DNA of 64,000 nt from contig NC_087066.1 in NCBI RefSeq assembly GCF_963678635.1, positions 36,087,152 to 36,151,151 of the forward strand, written 5' to 3'. Under the pieces are notes generated by a model. The model was not told the DNA's origin. It was given only the letters and a program-made list of their open reading frames with translations, and did no database searches. Below are positions 53,580-64,000 of this stretch, piece by piece. The number at the start of each line of letters is the position of its first letter. Within the stretch, counting starts at the first letter, position 1. This DNA comes from Symsagittifera roscoffensis (taxonomy: Eukaryota > Xenacoelomorpha > Acoela > Convolutidae). The position numbers and the translations under genes are program-made.

Positions 53580-56500
53580 GAGACTGAACTACGATCATCG
53601 ACTCTTAAAAAACACAATATAGTCACGAAAAAGCTAGTAAACCTTAAATGTAAGCTCTCTTTCTTGCGCATTATTCAATTTTTAAATTTATTATTACTGT
53701 CCACGAATACAATTTCAAAACCGAGCTTCAAAAGAAACAAGCGAAAATTTCACTCTTTACTGCATGACATTTTTCTCTAAACTATATCTTGGAAAACTAT
53801 CTAAAACTCTGAACTACGATCATCGACTCGTAAAAACACAATAAAGCCACGAAAAAAAGCTTGCAAACTTTATATTCAAGGTTTCTTTCATGCGCAATTT
53901 TCAATTTTGTTTTTATTTGTAATTACTGTCCGTTAATATAATTTATAAAACCGAACTTCAAATGAAGCTCAAGCGAAAATCTAAAAGACAAGTTTGAACG
54001 AAATTTGTCCTTTACAAAAAAAAACAAGTTTGGGTTGTTTACTTTTTACTGCGTGTAATTTTGTCGCGCGTGCCTCGCACATACGCTGCATCAAAACAGA
54101 TTATTTTAACCAGCAATTTCGTCTTATAAATCTTCATGAAGATATTATGGGACGAAATTTATTAAATTTATTATTACTGTCCACTAATACAATTTCAAAG
54201 CCGAGCTTCAAAAGAAACAAGCGAAAAGTTCACTCTTTACTGCATGACATTTTTCTCTGAACTATATCTTGGAAAACTATCTAAAACTCTGAACTACGAT
54301 CATCGACTCTTAAAAAACACAATAAAGCCACGAAAAAAAGCTTGCAAACTTTATATTCAAGGTTTCTTTCATGCGCAATTTTCAATTTTGTTTTTATTTG
54401 TAATTACTGTCCGTTAATATAATTTATAAAACCGAAATTCAAATGAAGCTCAAGCGAAAATCTAAAAGACAAGTTTGAACGAAATTTGTCCTTTACAAAA
54501 AAAAACAAGTTTGGGTTGTTTACTTTTTACTGCGTGTAATTTTGTCGCGCGTGCCTCGCACATACGCTGCATCAAAACAGATTATTTTAAACAGCAATTT
54601 CGTCCCATAAATCTTTATGAAGATATTATGGGACGAAATTTATTAAATTTATTATTACTGTCCACTAATACAATTTCAAAACCGAGCTTCAAAAGAAACA
54701 AGCGAAAAGTTCACTCTTTACTGCATGCCATTTTTCTCTGAACTATATCTTGGAAAACTATCTAAAACTCTGAACTACAATCATCGACTCTTAAAAAACA
54801 CAACAAAGCCACGAAAAAAAGCTTGCAAACTTTATATTCAAGGCGACCTATATAAGAGTCTGAACTATGTTCATCGACTCTTAAAAACATAATATTGCCA
54901 CGAAAAAGCTTTCAAACCTAAATTCACGCACCCTTCTATGCGCAACATTCAATTTTGTTTCAAATTTGCGATTAATGTCCACTAAAACAATTAGCTTGAA
55001 GGAATTGTGATTTTTACCGAAAAAAAACAAGGTCTCAAAAAACTGAATAAAAGTTTGAACCTATCATCGAGTCTTAAAAACATAATAAAGCCACGAAAAA
55101 GCTTTCAAACCTTAAATTCAAGCTCTTTCTATGCGCCATATTTAATTTGGTTTTAAATTTGCAATTAATGTCCACTAAAATAAATTTAAAACCAGAGCTT
55201 CAAATGAAACTCAAGTAAAATTTGAATAATTAGCTTGAACAATTGTTGACTTTTACCAAAAACAAAAGATCATAGTTTTGTTCACTCTTTACTTCGTGCT
55301 ATTTTTGTCTAACTTTATCTCGGAAAACTATATGAAAGTCTGAACTACGATCGACTCCTAAAAAACAAAATGAAACTTGAAACAAAATGAAACTAAAAAA
55401 CTTTCTATTCAAGCTTCCTTCTAAGCGCAATATTCAATTTTATTTTTTAATTTGCAATTACTGTCCACTAAAATAAATTTTCAAAACAAAAATTGAAATA
55501 AAACAAGCGAAAACTTAAAAAAAATTAGCTTGAAAAAATTTGAGTTTTACCAGAAACAAAAGAAAAACTCTTAATTACGAGACAATTTTGTCTGATCTAT
55601 ATGTCGGAAAACTATTTTAAAAAAGTCTCAACTGCAACCCTCGACACTTAAAAAACTCAATAAAGCCACGAAGAAGCTTGCAAACCTTTAAGTCAAGCTC
55701 ACTTTTATGCGCAATGTTCATTTTTTTATTTTTAATTTACTGTTTCTATTACTGTTTTATTTTAAAAACCGAGCTTCAATTGACACTCAAGCTAAAATTT
55801 AGAAAAACTAGCTTGAACAAAATTTGACTTTTACTAAAAAAAGAAACAACAAGGTTTATTGCGCTCTTTACTGCGAGATATTTTTGTCTAAATTTTTTAT
55901 CGAAAATTATATAAAAAACTGAACTACAATCATCGACTCCTAAAAACATAATAAAAGCACAAGAGTCTCTCAAACTTTCTATTTAAGCTTCCTTTTATGC
56001 TCAAAATTCAATTCTGTTTTTAACTTGCAATTGCTCTCCACTAATATAATTTTTCAAAAGAGAGATTCAAATGAAACTTTAGCGAAAACTTGAAAAAAAT
56101 TAGCTTGAAAAAAATTTGAGTTTTACCAGAAACAAAAGAAAACTTGTTCACTTTTTATTACGAGACAATTTTGTCTGATCTATATGTCGGAAAACTATTG
56201 CAAGTCTCAAATGCAACCATCGACATTTAAAAAACACAACAAAGCCACGAAAAAGCTTGCAAACCTTAAAGTCAAGCTCCCTTCTATGCGCAATGTTCAT
56301 TTATAATTTTAATTTACTGTTTCCTAATATTATTTTAAAAACCGAGCTTCAATTGACACTCAAGCAAAAACTTAGAAAAACTAGCTTGAACAAAATTTGA
56401 CTTTTACCAAAAAAGGAAACAACAGCTAATTGCACTCTTTACTGCGAGATATTTTTGTCTAAATTTTATCTCGGAAAATCATATAAAAAACTGAGCTACG

Positions 56501-58620
56501 ATCATCGACTCCTAAAAACATAAAAAAAGCACAAGAATCTCTCAAACTTTCTATTCAAGCTTCCTTTTATGCGCAATATTCAATTCTGATTTTAATTTGC
56601 AATTTCTCTCCACTAATATAATTTTTCAAAACAGAGATTCAAATGAAACTTTTGCGAAAAATTAAAAAAAATTAGCTTGGAAAAAATTTGAGTTTTACCA
56701 GAAACAAAAAAAAATTGTTCACTTTTTTTACGAGACAGTTTTGTCTGATCTATATGTCGGAAAACTATTTTAAAAAAGTCTCAACTGCAACCCTCGACAC
56801 TTAAAAAACTCAATAAAGCCACGAAGAAGCTTGCAAACCTTTAAGTCAAGCTCACTTTTATGCGCAATGTTCATTTTTTTATTTTTAATTTACTGTTTCT
56901 ATTACTGTTTTATTTTAAAAACCGAGCTTCAATTGACACTCAAGCTAAAATTTAGAAAAACTAGCTTGAACAAAATTTGACTTTTACTAAAAAAAGAAAC
57001 AACAAGGTTTATTGCGCTCTTTACTGCGAGATATTTTTGTCTAAATTTTTTATCGAAAATTATATAAAAAACTGAACTACAATCATCGACTCCTAAAAAC
57101 ATAATAAAAGCACAAGAGTCTCTCAAACTTTCTATTTAAGCTTCCTTTTATGCTCAAAATTCAATTCTGTTTTTAACTTGCAATTGCTCTCCACTAATAT
57201 AATTTTTCAAAAGAGAGATTCAAATGAAACTTTAGCGAAAACTTGAAAAAAATTAGCTTGAAAAAAATTTGAGTTTTACCAGAAACAAAAGAAAACTTGT
57301 TCACTTTTTATTACGAGACAATTTTGTCTGATCTATATGTCGGAAAACTATTGCAAGTCTCAAATGCAACCATCGACATTTAAAAAACACAACAAAGCCA
57401 CGAAAAAGCTTGCAAACCTTAAAGTCAAGCTCCCTTCTATGCGCAATGTTCATTTATAATTTTAATTTACTGTTTCCTAATATTATTTTAAAAACCGAGC
57501 TTCAATTGACACTCAAGCAAAAACTTAGAAAAACTAGCTTGAACAAAATTTGACTTTTACCAAAAAAGGAAACAACAGCTAATTGCACTCTTTACTGCGA
57601 GATATTTTTGTCTAAATTTTATCTCGGAAAATCATATAAAAAACTGAGCTACGATCATCGACTCCTAAAAACATAAAAAAAGCACAAGAATCTCTCAAAC
57701 TTTCTATTCAAGCTTCCTTTTATGCGCAATATTCAATTCTGATTTTAATTTGCAATTTCTCTCCACTAATATAATTTTTCAAAACAGAGATTCAAATGAA
57801 ACTTTTGCGAAAAATTAAAAAAAATTAGCTTGGAAAAAATTTGAGTTTTACCAGAAACAAAAAAAAATTGTTCACTTTTTTTACGAGACAGTTTTGTCTG
57901 ATCTATATGTCGGAAAACTATTTTAAGTCTCAAATGCAATCATCAACACTTAAAAACAACAAAGCCACGAAAAAGCTTGCAAACCTTTAAGTCAAGCTCC
58001 CTTCTATGCACAATATTCATTTTTGTTTTTAATTTACTGTTCCCTAATATAATTTCAAAAACCGAGCTTCAATTGAAACTCAAGCAAAAATTTAGAAGTA
58101 GCTTGAACAAAATTTGACTTTTACAAAAAACAAGGTTTTTTTTCACTCTTTACTGCGTGATATTTTTGTCTTAACTTTATCTTGGAATCAAAAAAAACTA
58201 AACTACAATCATTGACTCCTAAAAAGATAATAAAAGCACAAGAGTCTTGGAAACTTTCTAGTCAAGCTTCCTTCTATGTGCAATAATCAATTCTGTTTTT
58301 AAGTTGCAACTGCTCTCCAATAATATAATTTTTTAGATTCAAATGAAACTCTAACGAAAATTAAAAAACACTAGCATCAACAAACTTAGTTTTACAAAAA
58401 AAAATGTTTTGTTCACTCTTTACTGCGTGACATTTTTGTCTAAACGATATCTCGGAAAACTATTTTAAAAAGTCTCAAATGCAATCATCGACAATTAAAA
58501 AACAAATAGCCACGAAAAAGCTTGCAAACCTTAAAGTCAAGCTCCCTTCTATGCGCAATATTCATTTTTGTTTTTAATTTATTGTTCCCTCATATAATTT
58601 CAAAAAAAACCGAGCTTGAA
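53580..58620. repeat. Satellite array, about 288-bp monomers with higher-order structure
   Basis: Monomers share CTGAACTACGATCATCGACTC, AATAAAGCCACGAAAAAGCT, CTATGCGCAATATTCA, CCGAGCTTCAA, GAGTTTTACCA and TTTACTGCG. About 17 monomers lie between 53580 and 58620. A 481-bp unit occurs twice (about 53811-54291 and 54292-54772, few differences). A 1153-bp unit of four monomers occurs twice (about 55593-56745 and 56746-57898) with no difference found by eye. Short frames that recur across it (such as at 55776 and 56929) are by-products. Confidence 0.93.
55593..57898. repeat. Two 1153-bp higher-order repeat units
   Basis: Positions 55625 and 56778 and every block compared between (for example 56041 against 57194) agree at a constant offset of 1153. 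Each unit holds four diverged monomers. Identity between units far exceeds that between monomers, as in centromere-type higher-order arrays. Confidence 0.9.
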
Positions 58621-58861
58621 CAAATTTTGAGTAAAACTAACAAAAAAACGAAAGACGTATACAACATAGAATGTAGTAGATTGCATTTGAAACACAGAGG
58701 CAAAGTTGCACTTTATAACTAGCTAGAGAACTAGCCATCAAAAAATTCAGCATTAAGTTCTATTAAATTGCCAATACAATCGCAAACACTAGCGAGAGCA
58801 CAACAAAAAAAACAACTTTTTAAAGTGAAAGAAGTAGAAAATAAGCCTGCCTCAAATTAGT

Positions 58862-59575
58862 AGAACTACAAATTGAGCAGCCACATTCAGTGGCAAAATT
58901 GGCAACCCCCTGAGAGTACCCTTACAGATTGCAATAACAGGATAGAGATCTTCAACTTTTTTGAAACATCTTAACATCTAAGTTTTTTTGAAAATTTCGG
59001 AAAAAACCTTAAAAAACGTCGTATCTCGAAAACTATAAGGATTTGAGCAGTCATATTTGAAGGCAAAATTCGCAACTCCTGAGAGTAACTTGGCAGAGCG
59101 TCACCGCAGAGATTCGAAACATCAAATTTTATGAACATTTTCATATCTATGTTTTCTGAAAAAATTTGAAATAAATCCTAAAAAAACGTTCAGAGGCAAG
59201 ATTCGCAAATCCTAAGAGTACCCTCACAAAATCCAACAATAGGAATGAGATCTACAACATTTTGGAGTTCTTTAAAATCCAAGTTTTTGAAATGTTTTTT
59301 TTTTAAAGCATAAAAAAATTCATATCTCAAAAACTACAAGAATTTGAGAAGTGAGAATTGGAGGCAAGATTCGCAACGCCTGCGACTACCCTGACAGCAC
59401 CCAACTACAGGGTGAGAACTTCAAAAATTGAGAATTTTTTTTAATTAATTTTTCTAGAAATTTTTGAAAAATCTCGTAAACTAAAAGGATTTGGTTATTC
59501 ATATATGGAAGCCAGAATCGCAAACCCTGGGAAAACTCTGAAAATATCTTACTATTAAGTTGCTCATTTCAAACT
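58862..59575. repeat. Divergent tandem array, about 160-bp units
   Basis: Units begin near 58870, 59045, 59190, 59350 and 59500. Shared blocks are TTTGAGCAGTCATATTTGAA, GGCAAAATTCGCAACTCCTG, GAGAGTACCCT, GAGATCT-CAAC and ATCTCGAAAACTA-AAGGATT. Spacing is irregular because of deletions. Confidence 0.8.
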
Positions 59576-59848
59576 TGATGAAATAAAAACTGAATTTAAA
59601 CTGGAAAACCGAAAAAACCTAAACCATTGCAATAAACGATATAGCTTAGACGTGCAAAAATTCTTTTGTTAAACATGTAAAACTAATACGTTGAAAAAGC
59701 TTAAACGTGGCGAGTGAATCAGACTTTAAATATCTAATAGATAGATATCAAATGAAAATTAAAAAATTAGGAGAAGGGTAGACACACATGTTCAAATTAA
59801 TTAAAGAAGCAGGTATACAGACAGACTTAATTTGTCCTCGCAAAAAAA

Positions 59849-60216
59849 TTACTAAAAATTAGCGACCTTGCGGAAAATAAATTTGAAAATTTTTCTTAAG
59901 CATTGAAATTGTTAATTTCAGAGACTGCTTCTCTAGGTTCGTTCACGCTCTCCAACTTAACGGCACCGCAAAGTGGTCCCTTTGGTAATGAATTCAGCGG
60001 GGCAACCGAGATTCACTACTATCCACAATCCCGGGATTGTGGATAGTAGTGAATCACGGTTGCCCCGGTGAATTCATTAGCAAAAAGACCACTTTGCGGT
60101 GCCGTTAAGTAAGAGAGTGTGAACGGACCTAGAGAAGCAATCCCTGAAACTTACAATTGCAATGCTTAAGAAAAATTTTCAAATTAGTTTTCCGCATGGT
60201 CATTAATTTTTAGTAA
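59849..60216. repeat. Large palindrome, arms about 184 bp, no spacer
   Basis: The sequence is symmetric about 60032/60033 (centre AATCCCGGGATT). Outer ends are TTACTAAAAATTA and its inverse. The arms match with few mismatches and small indels. The inner part carries CCACTTTGCGGTGCCGTTAA and TGGATAGTAGTGAATC in both orientations. Less AT-rich than its surroundings. No coding potential is seen. A foldback element or MITE with full-length arms is the simplest reading. Confidence 0.92.
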
Positions 60217-61869
60217 AGTAAGGGTTAAGTTGGTGGCAACTATTCTGTACTGTATTCTGTTACTTGCCCCTTTCTATGCTGCTCTTGAGGCTGTCTCACT
60301 CACTCTCGCCGATCGCAAGAATTTTCAGTAGTAATTAAATTCGGATAAATATTGGTCCTAATACAGAAGGCTCTGGACGGCCCGAATATAATCTAGTAAT
60401 TCAATCAAAAGGAAAAGGTCCGCGATCAATCAACACAATTGCAATTCTCTCTTCTCTAGAGAATCCTAATTAACTAATTACTCACAGTAATTCCGCTCAA
60501 ACACTCAGTCCGACCTACTAAAATTAATAGTGTCGCTAAGGATCACTATTCCTTTGATGTACTTTGACTGATCTCTTTACCTCGCAATTCCTGATTCTCT
60601 AACTATTGAGAACCCAAATAATCTCACTACTAGTTTTCCTCGTTCTCTAAATAACTGAGAACCCAACTACTCTTAATAGTAGCTCAAACTGTTCTCACTC
60701 TGACGGAGAACCAACTAATTCTCTCTTTAGCAATTATTGTTCTCTAACTAACTGAGAACCAACCATTCGCTCTCACAGCACAATTGTTCTCTAACTAACG
60801 AGAACCAACTACTCTCTCTAGTAATTATCTCTGTTCTGCCTAAGGGTAGGGTGCTTGTTATTCTCTATAATGTTTGTCTATTTGAGTTTAAGTTATAGTT
60901 AGAGTTATGTCGTCCCTAGAAGTCTTGAGTACTTTGGTACCCTTTTCGTAAGGTCCTAACTGAATTCTTCCTCTGACGACACTAGCATTAAGTTCCAAGT
61001 TCATTAAAGGCATCTCTAACTAATTTGTGCAAATATCAAGTCCAATTTCAGCTCCAAACCGAGTTATGTTTGATTAACCAATTATCCCAAGGTTTTTATC
61101 TAATTATCCCATTAACGATCCAACCTCCAAGGGGTAGGGGAAGACCCTTTTCCTGGGTCGCTAACTCATCCTAAACATTTAAAATTCCGTTCTATACTCT
61201 ATTCCAATCCCGACCTTCTAGCTATTAGGGGAACGTAATTCGCTTATTAGGGGTCGAAATGAGGCAAAAAGCTGCCTCCGGGGAGCTAAGTAAATATCTT
61301 ATTCATTCATGTTATTTGGGAGTCCTACTTCCCATGCTATAACTCAGTTACTATCAATTCCCTCTGGGACTACTTTTCTTTTACCCTGATTGTTATTGTA
61401 TTAATAGCGCATTTACCAAGCTAGATTGAACCCGATGTTTGCTAAGTTCACTTCAATTGATTCCACTAATTCAATTATACAATGTCTAGGCTATATCTTT
61501 TTCGGCTTCTCAATTATTCCCCAATAGGTAAGTTCCCTCCCAAATATTAGTAAGGTGACCGATTCTCGTTCCCAAGGGTTGGGGTCGAATGAATACACCT
61601 CTTTCCGGTGTTAAACCCGAGGTTTTCCATACAAATTTGGTCCTAAACGCCTAAAGGTCAATTTAAGGTCACCAGGGGGTCAATCTTCCATATTCGGGTT
61701 TAAAATTTCATAGGGGTCCTACCTACCAAGTTTCATCCATATCCCGTTAATGCTTTCCAAGTTATCCCATTTCTAAGGTCCATTATCACTTTTCCCGGGG
61801 AAAGGCTATTAACACCGGAAGGAGTCGCTGGAGGGGTTTTAATCACAAGGGGTCTTTTTCCGGGGGTGA
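60217..61869. other. Noncoding region with a GTTCTCTAACT...GAGAACC repeat cluster
   Basis: At 60590-60840, phrases such as TTCTCTAACTAACTGAGAAC recur four to five times about 60 bp apart, each an imperfect inverted repeat. The rest is less AT-rich than the preceding satellites, with many CC/GG-rich phrases, but no frame above 80 codons and no recognised domain. Confidence 0.55.
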
Positions 61870-61889
61870 GTTGTAGTATCTGATGCCGC

Positions 61890-62490
61890 CATAAAATCAA
61901 TACGCCCTCGCTCATTATTTTGCGTAAATTGCCTACTTCCGGTTTGAGGGGTGGTTTTCTAAAGTGCAAATAACTTCCGGTTCAGCCGCTGGATTTGGTT
62001 CAAATTATAACACAAGATGTACACCTATGCTATCTCAAAATTTTAGCTTCCTGCGTTCAGTGGGGTCCGAGAAACGACTCCCGGAAGTCGGGTGGGGTCT
62101 ATTTGCATAGGGCATAAAACCGGAATTAGGGGTCCAAGGGGTCTGGGTTTCTAAACTTAAGCTTCCCTCAACTAGGTCTATAATATACTATATAAATCAA
62201 TATGCCCTCGCTCATTATTTTACGTAAATTGCCTACTTCCGGTTTAAGGGATGGTTTTTTAAAGTGCAAATAACTTCCGGTTCAGCCGCTGGATTTGGTT
62301 CAAATTATAACACAAGATGTACTTCGTTGCTACCTATGCTATCTCAAAGTTTTAGCTTCCTGCGTTCAGTGGGGTCCGAGAAACGACTCCCGGAAGTCGG
62401 GGTGGGGTCTATTTGCATAGGGCATAAAACCGGAATCAGGGGTCCAAGGGGTCTGGGTTTCTAAACTTAAGCTTCCCTCAACTAGGTCTA
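61890..62490 (+). repeat. Tandem duplication of about 300 bp
   Basis: Copies 61890-62190 and 62190-62490 share CGCCCTCGCTCATTATTTT, GCCTACTTCCGGTTT, CCGGTTCAGCCGCTGGATTT, CGAGAAACGACTCCCGGAAG and CAACTAGGTCTATAA. The second copy holds an extra 12 bp (TTCGTTGCTACC) after GATGTAC. The repeated CTTCCGG motif occurs several times. Confidence 0.88.
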
Positions 62491-63255
62491 TAACATACTA
62501 TATTTTGGTTCCATTCCAACCGCTAGTTACCGAGTTCTAATAGGGCCATTTGCACTTCCGGGAACCGTTATCACTTGGGGCCGGGGGGTCTGGGGTTTTG
62601 CATGCCCGGGTCAAATCATCTCTATTATCCGTCCTATGAGTTTCATAAACCTAGCCACTGTAGTTCCCATTTGGGTGGGGGGGGGTTGCAGATTTTACTC
62701 CCTCCTTATTTCCTGCCATAGGAGGGACTATATCTTCGAAGATTCAAACTTATTTTGGACTTGACTTTTTGTTTACGTTACTACTCATCTTATTGACTAA
62801 ACGATCTTCACAATACGCGCTCCCCATTAGCTTTACATTATTACTTGCGATTTGCCAAGGTAAAGCTTTCACTGGAACTCTAAGTTAGGCAAAAAGCGTT
62901 AGGATCACCACTTAAGCTCACAAGTGTAATAATCTGCATTAAAAAAGTGAAAAGGCACACAACACAAACCATGATTGTTGAAAGTATCTGGCCAACATTA
63001 CCGCTTTAATAATCCACGTGAACATCGTAGCTACACTGATATAGAAATTAGCAGAATCATGCACACAAAGCTATCATAATGCTTCAATATGTAAAATTGG
63101 CTAACGCATGGCGAAATCGTGTCCCCCTTAATTACTCAGTTAACAATTTAGATAGACGCCGTTTTTACGGTCCCGGTGGCAATATAGGGACTTTTAAGCA
63201 AGGGCTTAATTGAGCACCAATCATTTCATGTTAAGCTAAATAGAAAAATAAAAAG
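62491..63255. other. Noncoding, nothing recognised
   Basis: No open frame above 60 codons. It includes a G-run (62670-62685) and otherwise unremarkable sequence. Confidence 0.5.
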
Positions 63256-63258
63256 ACA

Positions 63259-63260
63259 TT

Positions 63261-63291
<31 letters not shown>

Positions 63292-63377
63292 GTAGATAGA
63301 TAGATAGATAGAAACATAGATAGATGGATATGCGGCTAAAAAGATTAATAGATAGATTGATAGATAAATAGATAGAT
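63259..63377 (+). repeat. (GATA)n / (TAGA)n microsatellite
   Basis: An almost uninterrupted TAGA run from 63259 to 63312, then a degenerate continuation to about 63377. Confidence 0.95.
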
Positions 63378-64000
63378 TTATGACAAACCATCTTTTCCCG
63401 AAATTTCAAAACAAAGCCAACACAGTTGGATAAGTGTCAATGAACGCAAAGAAAACCGAAAAAATACTGACTTACTTGTTCTTTGAAAAAAGTTCATATT
63501 CGGAGTTTCAAAGAAAAAAATTAAAAACCATATGCTTTAAAGCTCTTGATTGAATAAAATATTTTGAGAACATTTTATTGTGGACACTTTTTTGATTAAA
63601 AAAACCCAATTTAAGAAATTAAGGAAACTGCATCAATATAACAGTCCCCGCGAAAACTGAAAAACTTTTTCGCAACAAGAATCTACTATCAATACCACTT
63701 CAGCAAACGAACTTGAAAGGAAGTTAGAAGTCAAACCGCAAAATCTCAAATTTGGCGTGAACAAATTTGCATATTTTTTATTCAAAAAAAATAATCACAA
63801 CCTACATGAGTGTCTTCACTGCGTTCATCGACACTTGAACATGTTGATCCAGCAAAAGAAAATTAGCAGACGAAATATTCATTTTTCTTGCTGAGAACCA
63901 ACTCTTCTTTAAGAAAACCGTATTTGTTTAGTTATTTAATGGGAATAAACCATAAAAGTTTCAACATTTTAAAAGATTTCAAACGATCTTTGTTGACAAA
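63378..64000. other. Noncoding, nothing recognised
   Basis: AT-rich. The phrase TGTCTTCACTGCGTTCATCG, then ACACTTGA near 63810 resembles 9919 and the satellite phrase at 53583, but no array is present. Confidence 0.45.

Noticed and set aside
53994-54741. Two nearly identical 88-codon frames (53994, 54475)
   Set aside because: They lie in the duplicated 481-bp satellite unit. The translation is low in information and the frame is not kept in other monomers.
55776-57126. Identical 65-codon frames at 55776-55973 and 56929-57126 (-)
   Set aside because: They are the same place in two identical satellite units. Identity reflects array homogenisation, not a conserved protein.

Overview
The window is eukaryotic and almost certainly from an invertebrate animal. 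It is AT-rich and gene-poor, with spliced genes (GT-AG introns of 0.35 to 4.1 kb), tRNA-derived SINE-like repeats, a LINE fragment, a hAT transposon, an LTR retrotransposon and several satellites. One gene is recognised firmly: POLDIP2 (YccV-like plus ApaG domains), carried on the + strand in eight phase-consistent exons between about 530 and 15553. The animal group cannot be fixed from the sequence alone.

Layout. 1-15760: POLDIP2. Its introns are filled with related noncoding repeats (short hairpins, tRNA-like segments, a conserved TGTCGGCTTAG box and tandem blocks), a complete small hAT element (4497-5226, perfect 8-bp target duplication) and a 56-bp duplicated copy of part of an exon. 15760-35400: intergenic DNA holding SINE-like repeats, a nested tandem/inverted duplication (22633-23360), a 21/30-bp minisatellite open in several frames (24343-25029), a decayed retroelement gag (30590-30925) and a 5'-truncated LINE end (32005-32555).

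35405-47003: one LTR retrotransposon with about 1.16-kb LTRs, primer-binding site and polypurine tract. Its gag region is tandemly duplicated (2.2 kb). Each gag ends in a UUUAAAC slippery heptamer directly before the UAG stop, followed 7 nt later by a 7-bp stem, and the -1 frame leads into an aspartic protease. No reverse transcriptase or integrase is seen, so the copy looks non-autonomous or internally deleted. Two related small reading frames precede gag.

47342-48032 (- strand) is the terminal coding exon of a protein with a probable methyl-CpG-binding-domain half. 52384-52899 (- strand) is an exon of an unrecognised protein. 53580-58620 is a satellite of roughly 288-bp monomers containing two seemingly identical 1153-bp higher-order units. 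It is followed by a roughly 160-bp divergent tandem array, a 368-bp nearly perfect palindrome (59849-60216), a less AT-rich repeat zone (60590-62510) and a GATA microsatellite.

The host genes show no operon-like or pathway link. The window is best read as one housekeeping gene and parts of two others embedded in transposon and satellite DNA.
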